From the NCBI GenBank assembly GCA_016192075.1, contig JACPUU010000012.1, positions 1 through 64,000 of the forward strand: a stretch of 64,000 bases of DNA, read 5' to 3'. The stretch comes from Bacteroidota bacterium (lineage in GTDB: Bacteria; Bacteroidota; Bacteroidia; Flavobacteriales_D; Crocinitomicaceae). Positions 25,837-34,269 of this stretch are shown here, piece by piece (position 1 is the stretch's first letter; each line of letters opens with the position of its first letter). A program made the position numbers and the translations under genes. Under the pieces are notes generated by a model that ran no database searches, had not been told where the DNA came from, and was given only the letters and a program-made list of their open reading frames with translations.

Positions 25837-26817
25837 ATGCTGCAACGTCCGAGGAGAAACCGAAAAAGCCCTGCTATCCGTAAGATGGTGGAGGAAACGA
25901 TTGTGTTACCAAGTCACCTGATTTACCCGCTTTTTTTGGTTGACGGCAAGTCAAAACCCGAAGCCATCAAATCACTTCCGGGAATTTTCAGGTTTTCGAT
26001 TGAAGATCTTTCACGCGAGGTTGAACAATGCCTGAAACTGGGTGTAGCAGCATTTGTACTGTTTCCGGCAGTTTCAGACAAACTAAAAGACCGCCGGGCT
26101 ACCTACAGCTATTCTGCCCGCAATTTTTACCTCAAAGCCATAGCGACATTGAAAAAACGCTTTCCACAGGCTGTATTTATGAGTGATGTTGCCATGGACC
26201 CATACAGTTCAGACGGGCATGACGGCCTGGTGGCAAATGGTGAAATTGTCAACGATGAAACGCTGCCGATACTGGCCAAAATGGCGGTTGCCCAGGCTGA
26301 GGCAGGAATTGATATTATTGGCCCTTCAGATATGATGGACGGAAGAGTGGGATACATACGTGAAGCCCTTGATAAAAGTGGGTTTACAGATGTTTCGATT
26401 ATGTCATACACCGCCAAATATGCCAGTGCCTATTACGGACCATTCAGAGATGCGCTTGATTCTGCACCAAAATCAGGCGACAAAAAAACATACCAGATGA
26501 ACCCGGCAAACAAGTACGAAGCGCTGCGTGAATCCATGCTGGATGAGCAGGAAGGAGCAGATATGCTGATGGTAAAACCGGCACTTTGTTACCTGGATGT
26601 AATTCATTTATTGAAAGAAAATTCAGTGCTGCCAATTGCTGCGTATAATGTGAGCGGTGAATATGCCATGCTGAAAGCAGCAGCGGCCAATGGCTGGTTG
26701 AATTATGAGCAGGCAATGAATGAACAACTGCTGAGCATTAAAAGGGCAGGGGCCGATATCATTCTGACCTATTTTGCCAAAGATTTTGCGCAGTTATACA
26801 AAAAACAGCGGTCCTGA
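25837..26817 (+). CDS. hemB: Delta-aminolevulinic acid dehydratase (porphobilinogen synthase)
   Basis: 326 residues. HemB condenses two 5-aminolevulinate molecules to porphobilinogen in haem synthesis. Seen: RRNRKSPAIRKMVEET and PLFLVDGKS at the start, the metal-loop segment FMSDVAMDPYSSDGHDG, the substrate lysine area SDMMDGRVGYIREALD, and the Schiff-base Lys in MLMVKPALCYLDVI. The Cys residues that bind catalytic zinc in zinc-type enzymes are replaced (DVAMDPYSS), so it is the Mg/K-type enzyme. I set the start at 25837 because the family begins MLQRPRRNR and a promoter box lies upstream. It is convergent (0-base gap) with the 26818 gene. Confidence 0.95.
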   Translation: MLQRPRRNRKSPAIRKMVEETIVLPSHLIYPLFLVDGKSKPEAIKSLPGIFRFSIEDLSREVEQCLKLGVAAFVLFPAVSDKLKDRRATYSYSARNFYLKAIATLKKRFPQAVFMSDVAMDPYSSDGHDGLVANGEIVNDETLPILAKMAVAQAEAGIDIIGPSDMMDGRVGYIREALDKSGFTDVSIMSYTAKYASAYYGPFRDALDSAPKSGDKKTYQMNPANKYEALRESMLDEQEGADMLMVKPALCYLDVIHLLKENSVLPIAAYNVSGEYAMLKAAAANGWLNYEQAMNEQLLSIKRAGADIILTYFAKDFAQLYKKQRS

Positions 26818-27264
26818 TTACGGTATTTTGGTATAGGATACGGGTGTTTTCCATCCTTCCAGGTTGAGAATAATTTCACCGCCTTCGTAGGCCAGCACTG
26901 AGATGTCAAAACGCAAGGTTTGTGACTCAATGCTCCGGCAGCTATCCCCTTTGTTATCGTGAAAAAGTAAAACGCCCCGTTTGGGTGGCAGTGATTTCTG
27001 AATCATGGTTGAACCCAGCAGTCTGAATTCATGGGTTTCACAACCACCGCTGTATTCTACATCCAGTTCAAGCGAATTCTGAACAACCCTGACATCTAAA
27101 ATGGTGACATCAGCACTGTTTCTGAAAGCATCCAGGTTGTCTACCAGTTCAGCTTTTTGCAGGTCTGAGGTCTCTTCTTTTTTTTGATTTTTCTCCCGCA
27201 CTGTCCCGCACGAAAAAACGGCGGGTAGTAACAGGGTGCAGGTTAGTATGGCAAGTGATTTCAT
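26818..27264 (-). CDS. Small lipoprotein of unknown function
   Basis: 148 residues. The lipoprotein signal ends AVFSC, followed by a Lys/Glu-rich linker and a compact beta domain with three further Cys (ELDVEYSGGCETHEFRLLG, DNKGDSCRSIES). The domain shows no catalytic motif. It is read in the same direction as the three genes upstream (27310-29700), 45 bases after the last, so it may be the end of that operon. Function unknown. Confidence 0.7.
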   Translation of the reverse strand: MKSLAILTCTLLLPAVFSCGTVREKNQKKEETSDLQKAELVDNLDAFRNSADVTILDVRVVQNSLELDVEYSGGCETHEFRLLGSTMIQKSLPPKRGVLLFHDNKGDSCRSIESQTLRFDISVLAYEGGEIILNLEGWKTPVSYTKIP

Positions 27265-27309
27265 ACGGGTAGTTATTTGGTTTAATGCTATACAAATGTT
27301 ATTCCATAT

Positions 27310-28359
27310 TTATTTTTTGCGGATCCGTAAAAATAAAAGCAGGCACAAAAACATAATGGTAAGCCCGATCAGAATAACAAGCTGGCCATTAAATTCAGGG
27401 TATTTTTTTTCAGGTTCTTTGTATAGTTTGGGCGCGGTTCTTACTGCCGTATCTTCACGTTCGTAAATTATTTTTTCTTTAAGCAGTTCATAGTCAAAAC
27501 GCCAGGGTTCAATGCGCGGAAAATTTTTCCTGAAAACCGGTATGCGGTAATGTTTTTCAATTAGTTCGGCTTTTACCTGCCTGATATTTTCCAGTATTTC
27601 TTTGTCCCACTGATCGTAGTTGCGTCCAAGGCTCATAGCCAGGAATGCCTGGGTGGGAGATATGTAGGCTCTTAAAATCCAGCCCATTTCAAGGCAGGTA
27701 CGTGCAATTACTTCGTCATCTTCGTAGATATGCCGTATCAGCAGTTCCAGCACAAAATTCAGGTTTTCAAGCGGCGTGATTACCTTTTCACGAAACAGGT
27801 CACTTTCTTTATCAACGGTCAGTAATGTGGAATCTATTTCCCAGGACAAAACAGATTCTTTTTTAGCCCATTTTTCATCTTTGAGTGAGCGGAGTTTGGC
27901 GTCGCAGATTTTTTTGAAGAACCACAATTTTGAATACTCCACCAGGCCCGGTTCGGCGTCGCGTATTACACGCAAACAAGCGTTGTATTCATGTTGTAAA
28001 AAATGAACCACCAGCCGTTCCCACCAAAACCGTTCTTCACGTTTATAATCTACGTTCAGGTGATCAAAATAATAGGCTGACAGGTCCAGGTTGCCGGTTT
28101 TTTTTGATACTTCGGCAAAGTTGAGACTGTCCTGGCGGCTCCAGTATTTGCGGGGTTTTGATTCAAGTGAGTCTAATCTTGCGGCCAGGTGTTCATTTTT
28201 ATAACCGCGTTGAAAAACACCCAGTTTAAACCAGGGATTGTATTCACTCCGGTAGGGTGAATCAACTGAAACATCCGATTCCTGTGAAAACGAAATTACC
28301 GGGCATAGAGCCAGAATCAGCAGGCAGAGCCAGGTATTAATGATAGGCCGTAAATACAT
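27310..28359 (-). CDS. Periplasmic protein with a C-terminal membrane anchor
   Basis: 349 residues. There is a signal peptide at 1-25, a mostly helical, aromatic-rich central part of about 280 residues that suggests a TPR-like repeat fold (LDLSAYYFDHLNVDYKREERFWWERLVVHFLQHEYNAC), and a C-terminal helix LVILIGLTIMFLCLLLFLRIRKK that leaves a short basic cytoplasmic tail. I know no family name. It overlaps the DUF4159 gene by 23 bases, so the two are translationally coupled and probably act together. Confidence 0.78.
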   Translation of the reverse strand: MYLRPIINTWLCLLILALCPVISFSQESDVSVDSPYRSEYNPWFKLGVFQRGYKNEHLAARLDSLESKPRKYWSRQDSLNFAEVSKKTGNLDLSAYYFDHLNVDYKREERFWWERLVVHFLQHEYNACLRVIRDAEPGLVEYSKLWFFKKICDAKLRSLKDEKWAKKESVLSWEIDSTLLTVDKESDLFREKVITPLENLNFVLELLIRHIYEDDEVIARTCLEMGWILRAYISPTQAFLAMSLGRNYDQWDKEILENIRQVKAELIEKHYRIPVFRKNFPRIEPWRFDYELLKEKIIYEREDTAVRTAPKLYKEPEKKYPEFNGQLVILIGLTIMFLCLLLFLRIRKK

Positions 28360-29017
28360 ACTGAATCAGGTTTGCGCCCATTTTGAGAGCTTCCAGTCTT
28401 TTTTCCTCACTATCACCGTGGACTTCTGCATTCTCCCAGCCGTCACCCAGGTCACACTCGTAAGTATAGAGGCATACAAGCCTCCCTTCGTGCAGAATTC
28501 CAAAAGCCTGGCTGCGTTTGTTATCATGTTCATGAATTTTGGGCAGCCCGTCCGGAAAATCATATTTCTGGTGGAAAATGGGGTGTGAAAACGGTAATTC
28601 AACCATTTCCGTTTCGGGAAAGAGTTTTTTGAGTTCAGGCCTGATAAACTGATCCATTCCGTAATTGTCATCAATGTGCAGAAAACCTCCGCCTAAAACA
28701 TAGTTTCGCAAATTTTGTACTTCATCGGCCGAAAAAACCACGTTTCCATGGCCGGTCATGTGTACAAACGGGTAATTGAAAATAGCTAAATCACCGGCTT
28801 CTACGGTTTCAATTTTTTCTGAAATACGTGTTCCCAGGTTTTTATTGCAGAAACTAACCAGGTTTGGGAGTGAGGTTGGGTTGGCATACCAGTCTCCGCC
28901 GCCGTTGTATTTCAGCAAGGCAATCTGAAGAGATGCATCACCGCTTTGCCCGAAAGTGCCTTTCGCAAATGAAAGTATTCCTGTTAAAAGAATTGTTTTA
29001 AGTGTACTGTTAAGCAT
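28337..29017 (-). CDS. DUF4159 protein
   Basis: 226 residues with a signal peptide (about 1-24). The DUF4159 domain is recognisable from ALLKYNGGGDWYANPTSLPNLV, FVHMTGHGNVVFSADEVQNLRNYVLGGGFLHIDDNYG and FSHPIFHQKYDFPDGLPKIH. It is a glutamine-amidotransferase-like fold, usually found with Bacteroidota aerotolerance or MoxR/VWA gene groups. No active Cys of a true amidotransferase is seen. It overlaps both the rsmE gene (34 bases upstream) and the 27310 gene (23 bases). Confidence 0.85.
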   Translation of the reverse strand: MLNSTLKTILLTGILSFAKGTFGQSGDASLQIALLKYNGGGDWYANPTSLPNLVSFCNKNLGTRISEKIETVEAGDLAIFNYPFVHMTGHGNVVFSADEVQNLRNYVLGGGFLHIDDNYGMDQFIRPELKKLFPETEMVELPFSHPIFHQKYDFPDGLPKIHEHDNKRSQAFGILHEGRLVCLYTYECDLGDGWENAEVHGDSEEKRLEALKMGANLIQYVFTAYH

Positions 29018-29700
29018 GCAACTATACCCGCTGTTTCTGTTCTTAGCCTTGATTCTCCCAAACTTACCGGTTTAAAGCCGGCCTTTTTGGCCAGGACAAT
29101 TTCGTCATGGCTAAAATCACCTTCGGGTCCAATCAAAATTACGATATTTTTTGGTGGCGTGACCTGATTAAAGAGTTGAATTTTATCCTGGTCATCTTCA
29201 CAGTGCGCAATAAATTTTTGGACAGAGGTGTCAGCATGACCCTGTATAAAATCTTTAAAACTTACTAAAGGCTTAAGTTCCGGCAGAAAAAGAGTGCCTG
29301 ATTGTTTAAGCGCTGAAACCAGTGTTTTTTGAAGTTTCGGTGCTTTAATTTCTTTGCGTTCAGAGTTTTTTGTAATCACCGGTGTAACGCAGGATAGACC
29401 TATCTCAGTACATTTTTCCAGAAAAAATTCCAGCCGGTCAATATTTTTGGTAGGCGCAATTGCAATGTGAATAAACCAATCCGGCTTTGCCTGTTTTTCA
29501 GATGCCAGCAGCTGAAAAAACACCTGCTTTTTGCCGGGTTCAGTAAGCAATGCCAGGTATTTGCCTCCTTTGCCGTCAACCAGTTCTACCTGGTCACCTT
29601 TACCAAGCCTGAGTACACGCAGGGCATGGCCTGATTCTTCCTCATCCAGGAACCCTGTAGTTGGATCGGTGCAAAAAAATCGGTGCTTGGCTGAACTCAT
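28984..29700 (-). CDS. rsmE: 16S rRNA (uracil-1498-N3)-methyltransferase
   Basis: 238 residues of the SPOUT class with a trefoil knot. RsmE methylates U1498 of 16S rRNA in the 30S subunit. Seen: an N-terminal PUA-like part (HALRVLRLGKGDQVELVDGKGGKYLA), IAIAPTKNIDRLEFFLEKCTEIG, VLIGPEGDFSHDEI and the SLGESRLRTETAGIVACL C-terminus, which are the family's SAM-binding knot motifs. It leads the operon with the DUF4159 protein. Confidence 0.93.
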   Translation of the reverse strand: MSSAKHRFFCTDPTTGFLDEEESGHALRVLRLGKGDQVELVDGKGGKYLALLTEPGKKQVFFQLLASEKQAKPDWFIHIAIAPTKNIDRLEFFLEKCTEIGLSCVTPVITKNSERKEIKAPKLQKTLVSALKQSGTLFLPELKPLVSFKDFIQGHADTSVQKFIAHCEDDQDKIQLFNQVTPPKNIVILIGPEGDFSHDEIVLAKKAGFKPVSLGESRLRTETAGIVACLTVHLKQFF

Positions 29701-29712
29701 AAATCAAAAACG

Positions 29713-29720
29713 TACTTTTG
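29713..29720 (+). promoter_or_regulatory. -7 box (TACTTTTG) of the glycosyltransferase-4 operon
   Basis: TACTTTTG matches TAnnTTTG and ends 20 bases before the ATG at 29741. A TTGG at 29687-29690 is too far for a standard -33 box. It is divergent from rsmE. Confidence 0.45.
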
Positions 29721-29740
29721 CCTGACCTGAAAAAAATCAA

Positions 29741-30787
29741 ATGGCTCCTGCAAAAATAGTTTTTTTATACACCGAACTTGCGGGATATTTTTTAGCCTGT
29801 GTGGAAGAGCTTTCAAAAAGTGCACAGGTACTGATTGTGCGCTGGCCTGTGAATAAAGAGGCACCGTTTGATTTTTCTGCCGGCAATGCAGTGACTATTC
29901 ATGACCGCAATCAGCTCAGCGATGAAGAACTGCTGAAGCTGGTGCATGGGTTTAAGCCTGATATAGTGGTGTGCAGCGGATGGATCGATAAAGGATATCT
30001 GAAAGTAGCCCGGTCATTCAAACGCAACATTCCGGTTATTGTTTCGTTGGATAATCATTGGACCGGATCCTGGAAACAGCAACTGGCAGCGCTGAGTGCT
30101 CCGTATTACCTCCGGCGGATTTTTACACATGCCTGGGTACCCGGAAAACCCCAGCAGTTGTTTGCACAAAAACTTGGGTTTGGTGAAAATATTCTGCTGA
30201 ATTTTTATTGTGCAGATGTACCCTTATTTGACGGGGTTTATGAGCGTACCATGCCTGCAAAAAAAGCAACGTTTCCGCACCGGTTTTTGTATGTGGCCCG
30301 GTATGTTGAACACAAGGGTATTTTTGAACTCTGGAATGCTTTTGTACAGTTGCAGAAAGAAACAGCCAGCGACTGGGAACTGTGGTGTATTGGTACCGGT
30401 GATCAATGGAACAACCGGTTGGAGCATGAAAAAATCAGGCACATTGGTTTTGTTCAGCCGAGGGACCTTGAAAACTATATTGCAGAAACAGGCGTTTATA
30501 TTTTACCCAGTAAATTTGAACCCTGGGGAGTAACCGTGCAGGAATTTGCAGTTTGTGGATTCCCTTTATTGGTAAGTGATTGTGTTGGATCAGGTACCCG
30601 TTTTCTGGCAGATAATGGCATGCAGTTTAAAGCCGGCAGCGTTGAAGAACTAAAAATAGCGATGAAAAAAGTGATGGATCTGCCCGATACAGAATTGATA
30701 AGAATGGCGGAGAAAAGCCATCAGCTGGGTGTTTCACTGACTCCGGCCAAATGGGCAGAAAATCTGCTAAGCGTGTTAAAGAACTGA
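29741..30787 (+). CDS. Family 4-type glycosyltransferase
   Basis: 348 residues, GT-B fold. The donor-site motif EPWGVTVQEFAVCGFPLLVSDCVGSGTRFL near residues 265-295 holds the E-x7-E pattern of retaining GT4 enzymes, and FLYVARYVEHKGIFELWNAF and ELWCIGTGDQWNN fit the C-terminal nucleotide-binding half. No membrane helices, so it is cytoplasmic. The substrate is unknown; lipopolysaccharide or a surface polysaccharide is likely, since a GT9 gene follows in the operon and the exopolysaccharide-type locus lies downstream. Confidence 0.88.
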   Translation: MAPAKIVFLYTELAGYFLACVEELSKSAQVLIVRWPVNKEAPFDFSAGNAVTIHDRNQLSDEELLKLVHGFKPDIVVCSGWIDKGYLKVARSFKRNIPVIVSLDNHWTGSWKQQLAALSAPYYLRRIFTHAWVPGKPQQLFAQKLGFGENILLNFYCADVPLFDGVYERTMPAKKATFPHRFLYVARYVEHKGIFELWNAFVQLQKETASDWELWCIGTGDQWNNRLEHEKIRHIGFVQPRDLENYIAETGVYILPSKFEPWGVTVQEFAVCGFPLLVSDCVGSGTRFLADNGMQFKAGSVEELKIAMKKVMDLPDTELIRMAEKSHQLGVSLTPAKWAENLLSVLKN

Positions 30788-30790
30788 ATT

Positions 30791-31183
30791 ATGGAAAAAC
30801 TGGCAATAAAATTGTGCATGACCAAAGATATTGGTGTACACGGTAATTTATTTGGGGGTAATATGCTCGCCTGGTTGGATGAAGCTGCTGCAACCTGGGC
30901 CTGCAGTGTTTGCAAAAACCCGAACATGGTAACCGTAAAAATTGACGAAATGGTTTTTCAACGCCCAGTAAAAAATGGTCACCAGGTTAATATTTACGGC
31001 GAAGTGAAAGGAATTGGAACATCCTCCATAACCATGTATATTGAGGCACGCAATGTGAATTTTTACACCGGGGAAGAGAAAACAGTCTGCTCTACCTTTT
31101 TCACGTTTGTAAGAATAGATGATAGCGGAAGCGCCATTCCAATTGATGAAACCATTCGTAAGCAATACAAACACCTGGTATAA
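30791..31183 (+). CDS. Acyl-CoA thioesterase (YciA-like)
   Basis: 130 residues of hot-dog fold. HGNLFGGNMLAWLDEAAATWACSV carries the N-x-F/G-G-x-x-x-x-x-x-D active-site block of the YciA/acyl-CoA thioesterase group, and KIDEMVFQRPVKNGHQVNIYGEV the second half. It cleaves acyl-CoA. It starts 3 bases after the GT4 gene and ends 2 bases before the GT9 gene, so the three are one operon. Confidence 0.9.
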   Translation: MEKLAIKLCMTKDIGVHGNLFGGNMLAWLDEAAATWACSVCKNPNMVTVKIDEMVFQRPVKNGHQVNIYGEVKGIGTSSITMYIEARNVNFYTGEEKTVCSTFFTFVRIDDSGSAIPIDETIRKQYKHLV

Positions 31184-31185
31184 GG

Positions 31186-32160
31186 TTGAAAAAAATTCTG
31201 ATCATACAAACGGCTTTTATTGGTGATGTTATTCTGGCAACATCGCTTATAGAATCTATTAAACAGGCATTGCCGGATGTTGTGATAGACTTTGTATTGC
31301 GAAAAGGAAATGAATCACTGCTGGAGGGTAACCCGCACGTGCGCAGATGCATTGTCTGGAATAAAAAAGAGGGTAAATACAAAAGTCTTTTCAGCGTATC
31401 GGCTGAAATACGAAAAGAAACCTATGACTGGGTCATTAACCTGCAGCGTTTTGCCTCCTCCGGTTTTTTGACCTGGCGTTCGCGGGCAGCCATTAAATCA
31501 GGGTTTAAAAACAATCCGCTTTCTCTTTTTTATACTGAAAAGACGGCGCATGTTATTGGAAACGGAAAACATGAAACCGAACGGAACTTTGAACTGATCC
31601 ATAAGCGGCTTCCTTCTGCAATACTTCAAAAACCAAAGCTTTACCCAACTGCTAAAGACTACGATGCTGTTGCTGCACTTGCCCCGCACAGCCCCTATGT
31701 TGTTATGGCGCCATCGTCGGTCTGGTTTACCAAACAATTACCCGAGGACAAATGGGTTGAACTCATTCAAAAAACAGGTGCTGATAAGCACATTTACCTG
31801 GTTGGTGCCCCGGCTGATGATGAGCTGCTGAACCGGATACAGGAGAAAGCACAGGTTGCGGCTGTAACAAACCTGGCAGGCAAATTGTCTTTAACGGCCA
31901 GCGCTGTTTTGATGAAAGCTGCGCAAATGAATTATGTCAATGATTCGGCACCGCTGCACCTGGCAAGTGCTGTCAATGCGCCGGTAACCGCTTTTTTCTG
32001 TTCCACTGTTCCTGCCTTCGGATTTGGTCCATTATCAGAACAGTCGAGGGTTGTAGAGATTACTGAAAAGCTGGACTGCAGGCCCTGTGGATTGCACGGT
32101 TACAAGGCTTGCCCCCGGGGACATTTTAAATGTGGTAACTTAATTGCTATTACGCCGTAG
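31186..32160 (+). CDS. Family 9-type glycosyltransferase (heptosyltransferase)
   Basis: 324 residues from a TTG start directly after the thioesterase stop. ILIIQTAFIGDVILATSLIESIKQALPDV is the GT9 N-terminus; MAPSSVWFTKQLPEDKWVELIQKTG and YVNDSAPLHLASAVNAPVTAFFCSTVPAFGFGPLSEQ are the C-terminal donor-site motifs of LPS heptosyltransferases. It would transfer heptose from ADP-heptose to lipid-linked core. The PfkB heptose kinase at 14746-15732 could feed the same pathway. Confidence 0.9.
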   Translation: MKKILIIQTAFIGDVILATSLIESIKQALPDVVIDFVLRKGNESLLEGNPHVRRCIVWNKKEGKYKSLFSVSAEIRKETYDWVINLQRFASSGFLTWRSRAAIKSGFKNNPLSLFYTEKTAHVIGNGKHETERNFELIHKRLPSAILQKPKLYPTAKDYDAVAALAPHSPYVVMAPSSVWFTKQLPEDKWVELIQKTGADKHIYLVGAPADDELLNRIQEKAQVAAVTNLAGKLSLTASAVLMKAAQMNYVNDSAPLHLASAVNAPVTAFFCSTVPAFGFGPLSEQSRVVEITEKLDCRPCGLHGYKACPRGHFKCGNLIAITP

Positions 32161-32206
32161 AATCAGGGTTAGACAGGCTGAAAGGATTAAGATCCGATAA
32201 AATGCC

Positions 32207-32214
32207 TAAATTTG
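32207..32214 (+). promoter_or_regulatory. -7 box (TAAATTTG) of the exopolysaccharide-type operon
   Basis: TAAATTTG matches TAnnTTTG and ends 18 bases before the ATG at 32233. No -33 box is found 19 bases upstream. The open frame beginning at 32212 overlaps this box and is not used. Confidence 0.45.
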
Positions 32215-32232
32215 TCGACCGATTATCAAAAA

Positions 32233-34269
32233 ATGAAGATTAAAAAACTACTCCTCGTATTGTCGCTGGCAATGGGCATTTCTTACGCCCAGTCAGATAC
32301 AACCTTTTTTGCCGGAGTAAAAGAGTTGCAGGAGGTTTTTGATAAGGCCAATTATGCTCCCGTTGGTTTTACCGATACCTCACTCCGGGTTATTGATCAG
32401 ATTTCAAAACGCCGGAATTCTGATAAACAAATGGATCGGTCAGTTTACCTTGAAAAACAAAAAGAACTGATTGAACGCGATTACGGCCTGGCAATAACAG
32501 GCAGTTACCTGGAGAATATCAACCCAACCATCGGAGACCTGGAAGATAATTTGTTCTACAGCCGCAAATTCAGTGCCGGCGTTGAATGGAACCTGTTAAA
32601 TGACGGTTATTTTGAAAACCAGGTTCAGTCACGCATTCTGGAAGATAAAATTCAGCGTTCACGAATGATGAATGACGCAACCGACGAAAGCTTTCATTAC
32701 CTGGAAAGGTTTGATTACACCATTTACATTTTCAACAAAGTAAAAATAGAATTGCTGAATGAGCGTAAACAGCAGCTGGAGAAACAATACGACATTGTTT
32801 CAGAACTGGTTTATCTGAAAAAACTGACAAAAGAAGAAATCATCAACCTGCAGACACGCCTGGCTGAGGTTGAAAGCCTGATCAACGTTTACAAAAGCTA
32901 CAATGATTATTTGGGTGTGCAGGATGACAGCGCAACCTTTGATATTGAAAACCTGCCGTTGATTGATTTGAACTACGAACACATTTTTTCACTGCTTGAA
33001 ATGCAAACAGACAGCCTGCTTTCGACCAGTGTTTATGAGGATTATTACAGCTGGTACCACCAGGTAAACTTAAGTCCGTACCTGCGTTACAATTATTATG
33101 ATCTGATTGGCGACAGTTACCGGAATTATTTTACGGCCGGGCTTACCTTTTCAATGCCAATTCCGTTTAATCATAAGTTGCAGAATGAAATTGAGTCAGA
33201 AAAATGGAAGTATGACAATGAAAAACTGGTGCAGAACCGCATTAACCTGCAGGAAGATATTTTGAATACAGGTTATGAATTCCGGTACAAACTCAAACAG
33301 TTTATCAGTTTTTACCAGAAACGTGTTTTGTTTATGGAGCGCCTGCGCATTGAAAAGGTAAAAGTGCGGCTGGGTGATGTAAATGTTGACCCGCTTGGCG
33401 GACTTGATTTGTATGATGACCTGGTGCAAATTGATATTGAACTGGTTGATTTACTTCAGAATTTATACCTGAAAGCACTCAAAATTCATTCGCGCATACC
33501 GCATGCTGACATTCGTGATATTGTGATTAACCAAACTACCGAACAAATGAGTGAGTACCTGGACAAAAAAAACAGGGCTGTTTATGTGTGGAGCAAAACA
33601 TTCGAATCAGGTTCGGCTGTTTTTCTGGCAGAGTATGCCGTCTATAATGCGTTTAGCGACGTACTTATTTCGGTTGAAGAAAATGATACGCTGCGCAAAG
33701 AGAAAAGTCTGTTCATGAATTATGCCGCTGAAAATGGTAACGTTTATTTTATGCTGGGCAACAACAACCTGATGTTTGAAGAAGATCCGCTGGCGTCTAT
33801 TTCCCGCATTCTGAAAGCTTACGACGGATTTGTACCGGAAGGAATTCACCTGGACATTGAACCGCATACCTTTGAGGAGTGGGGCAGTGACAAGCAGCGT
33901 CTCATAAACCAATACCTTGAATTTGTTGGTAAGGTAAGTACCTATTGCAAAGAAAATGAGCTGGAGCTTGCGGTTTCAATACCGCTGCATTATGGTCCTG
34001 AAGTTGTTGATCAGCTCTTGGGCATGACTGACCAGGTTTATTTTATGTGCTATGAAAATGTGAAGATCGATTACCTGGTTAATAAACTGACAACCTATAC
34101 GGACAATGCGCTCGAAAAACTGTTTGTAGCTTTGCGTACAGAAGATTTTACCAGCCGGATGGAAATGGAAGAAAAGGTAAATGAAATTGAAAAGCGAACC
34201 GGAATTACGAATTTTGCGTATCATGATCTGAGGCGGATGATTGCGTTTGACCGGAAAAGTATTGAGTAA
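32233..34269 (+). CDS. TolC-like outer-membrane protein fused to a glycosidase-like TIM barrel
   Basis: 678 residues with a signal peptide (1-20). Residues about 30-435 look like an outer-membrane efflux (TolC) protein: two repeats, each with strands (AITGSYLENINPTIGDLEDN, SPYLRYNYYDLIGDSYRNYF) flanked by long charged helices. Residues about 445-678 are a separate domain of alternating strands and helices, with IHLDIEPH (Asp541, Glu543), LAVSIPLHYG, QVYFMCYEN and FVALRTEDF, a pattern of TIM-barrel glycoside hydrolases. An export channel carrying a sugar-cleaving or sugar-binding domain is unusual. Its stop overlaps the next ATG by 1 base. I am confident in the outer-membrane half and less so in the hydrolase half. 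Confidence 0.8.
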   Translation: MKIKKLLLVLSLAMGISYAQSDTTFFAGVKELQEVFDKANYAPVGFTDTSLRVIDQISKRRNSDKQMDRSVYLEKQKELIERDYGLAITGSYLENINPTIGDLEDNLFYSRKFSAGVEWNLLNDGYFENQVQSRILEDKIQRSRMMNDATDESFHYLERFDYTIYIFNKVKIELLNERKQQLEKQYDIVSELVYLKKLTKEEIINLQTRLAEVESLINVYKSYNDYLGVQDDSATFDIENLPLIDLNYEHIFSLLEMQTDSLLSTSVYEDYYSWYHQVNLSPYLRYNYYDLIGDSYRNYFTAGLTFSMPIPFNHKLQNEIESEKWKYDNEKLVQNRINLQEDILNTGYEFRYKLKQFISFYQKRVLFMERLRIEKVKVRLGDVNVDPLGGLDLYDDLVQIDIELVDLLQNLYLKALKIHSRIPHADIRDIVINQTTEQMSEYLDKKNRAVYVWSKTFESGSAVFLAEYAVYNAFSDVLISVEENDTLRKEKSLFMNYAAENGNVYFMLGNNNLMFEEDPLASISRILKAYDGFVPEGIHLDIEPHTFEEWGSDKQRLINQYLEFVGKVSTYCKENELELAVSIPLHYGPEVVDQLLGMTDQVYFMCYENVKIDYLVNKLTTYTDNALEKLFVALRTEDFTSRMEMEEKVNEIEKRTGITNFAYHDLRRMIAFDRKSIE

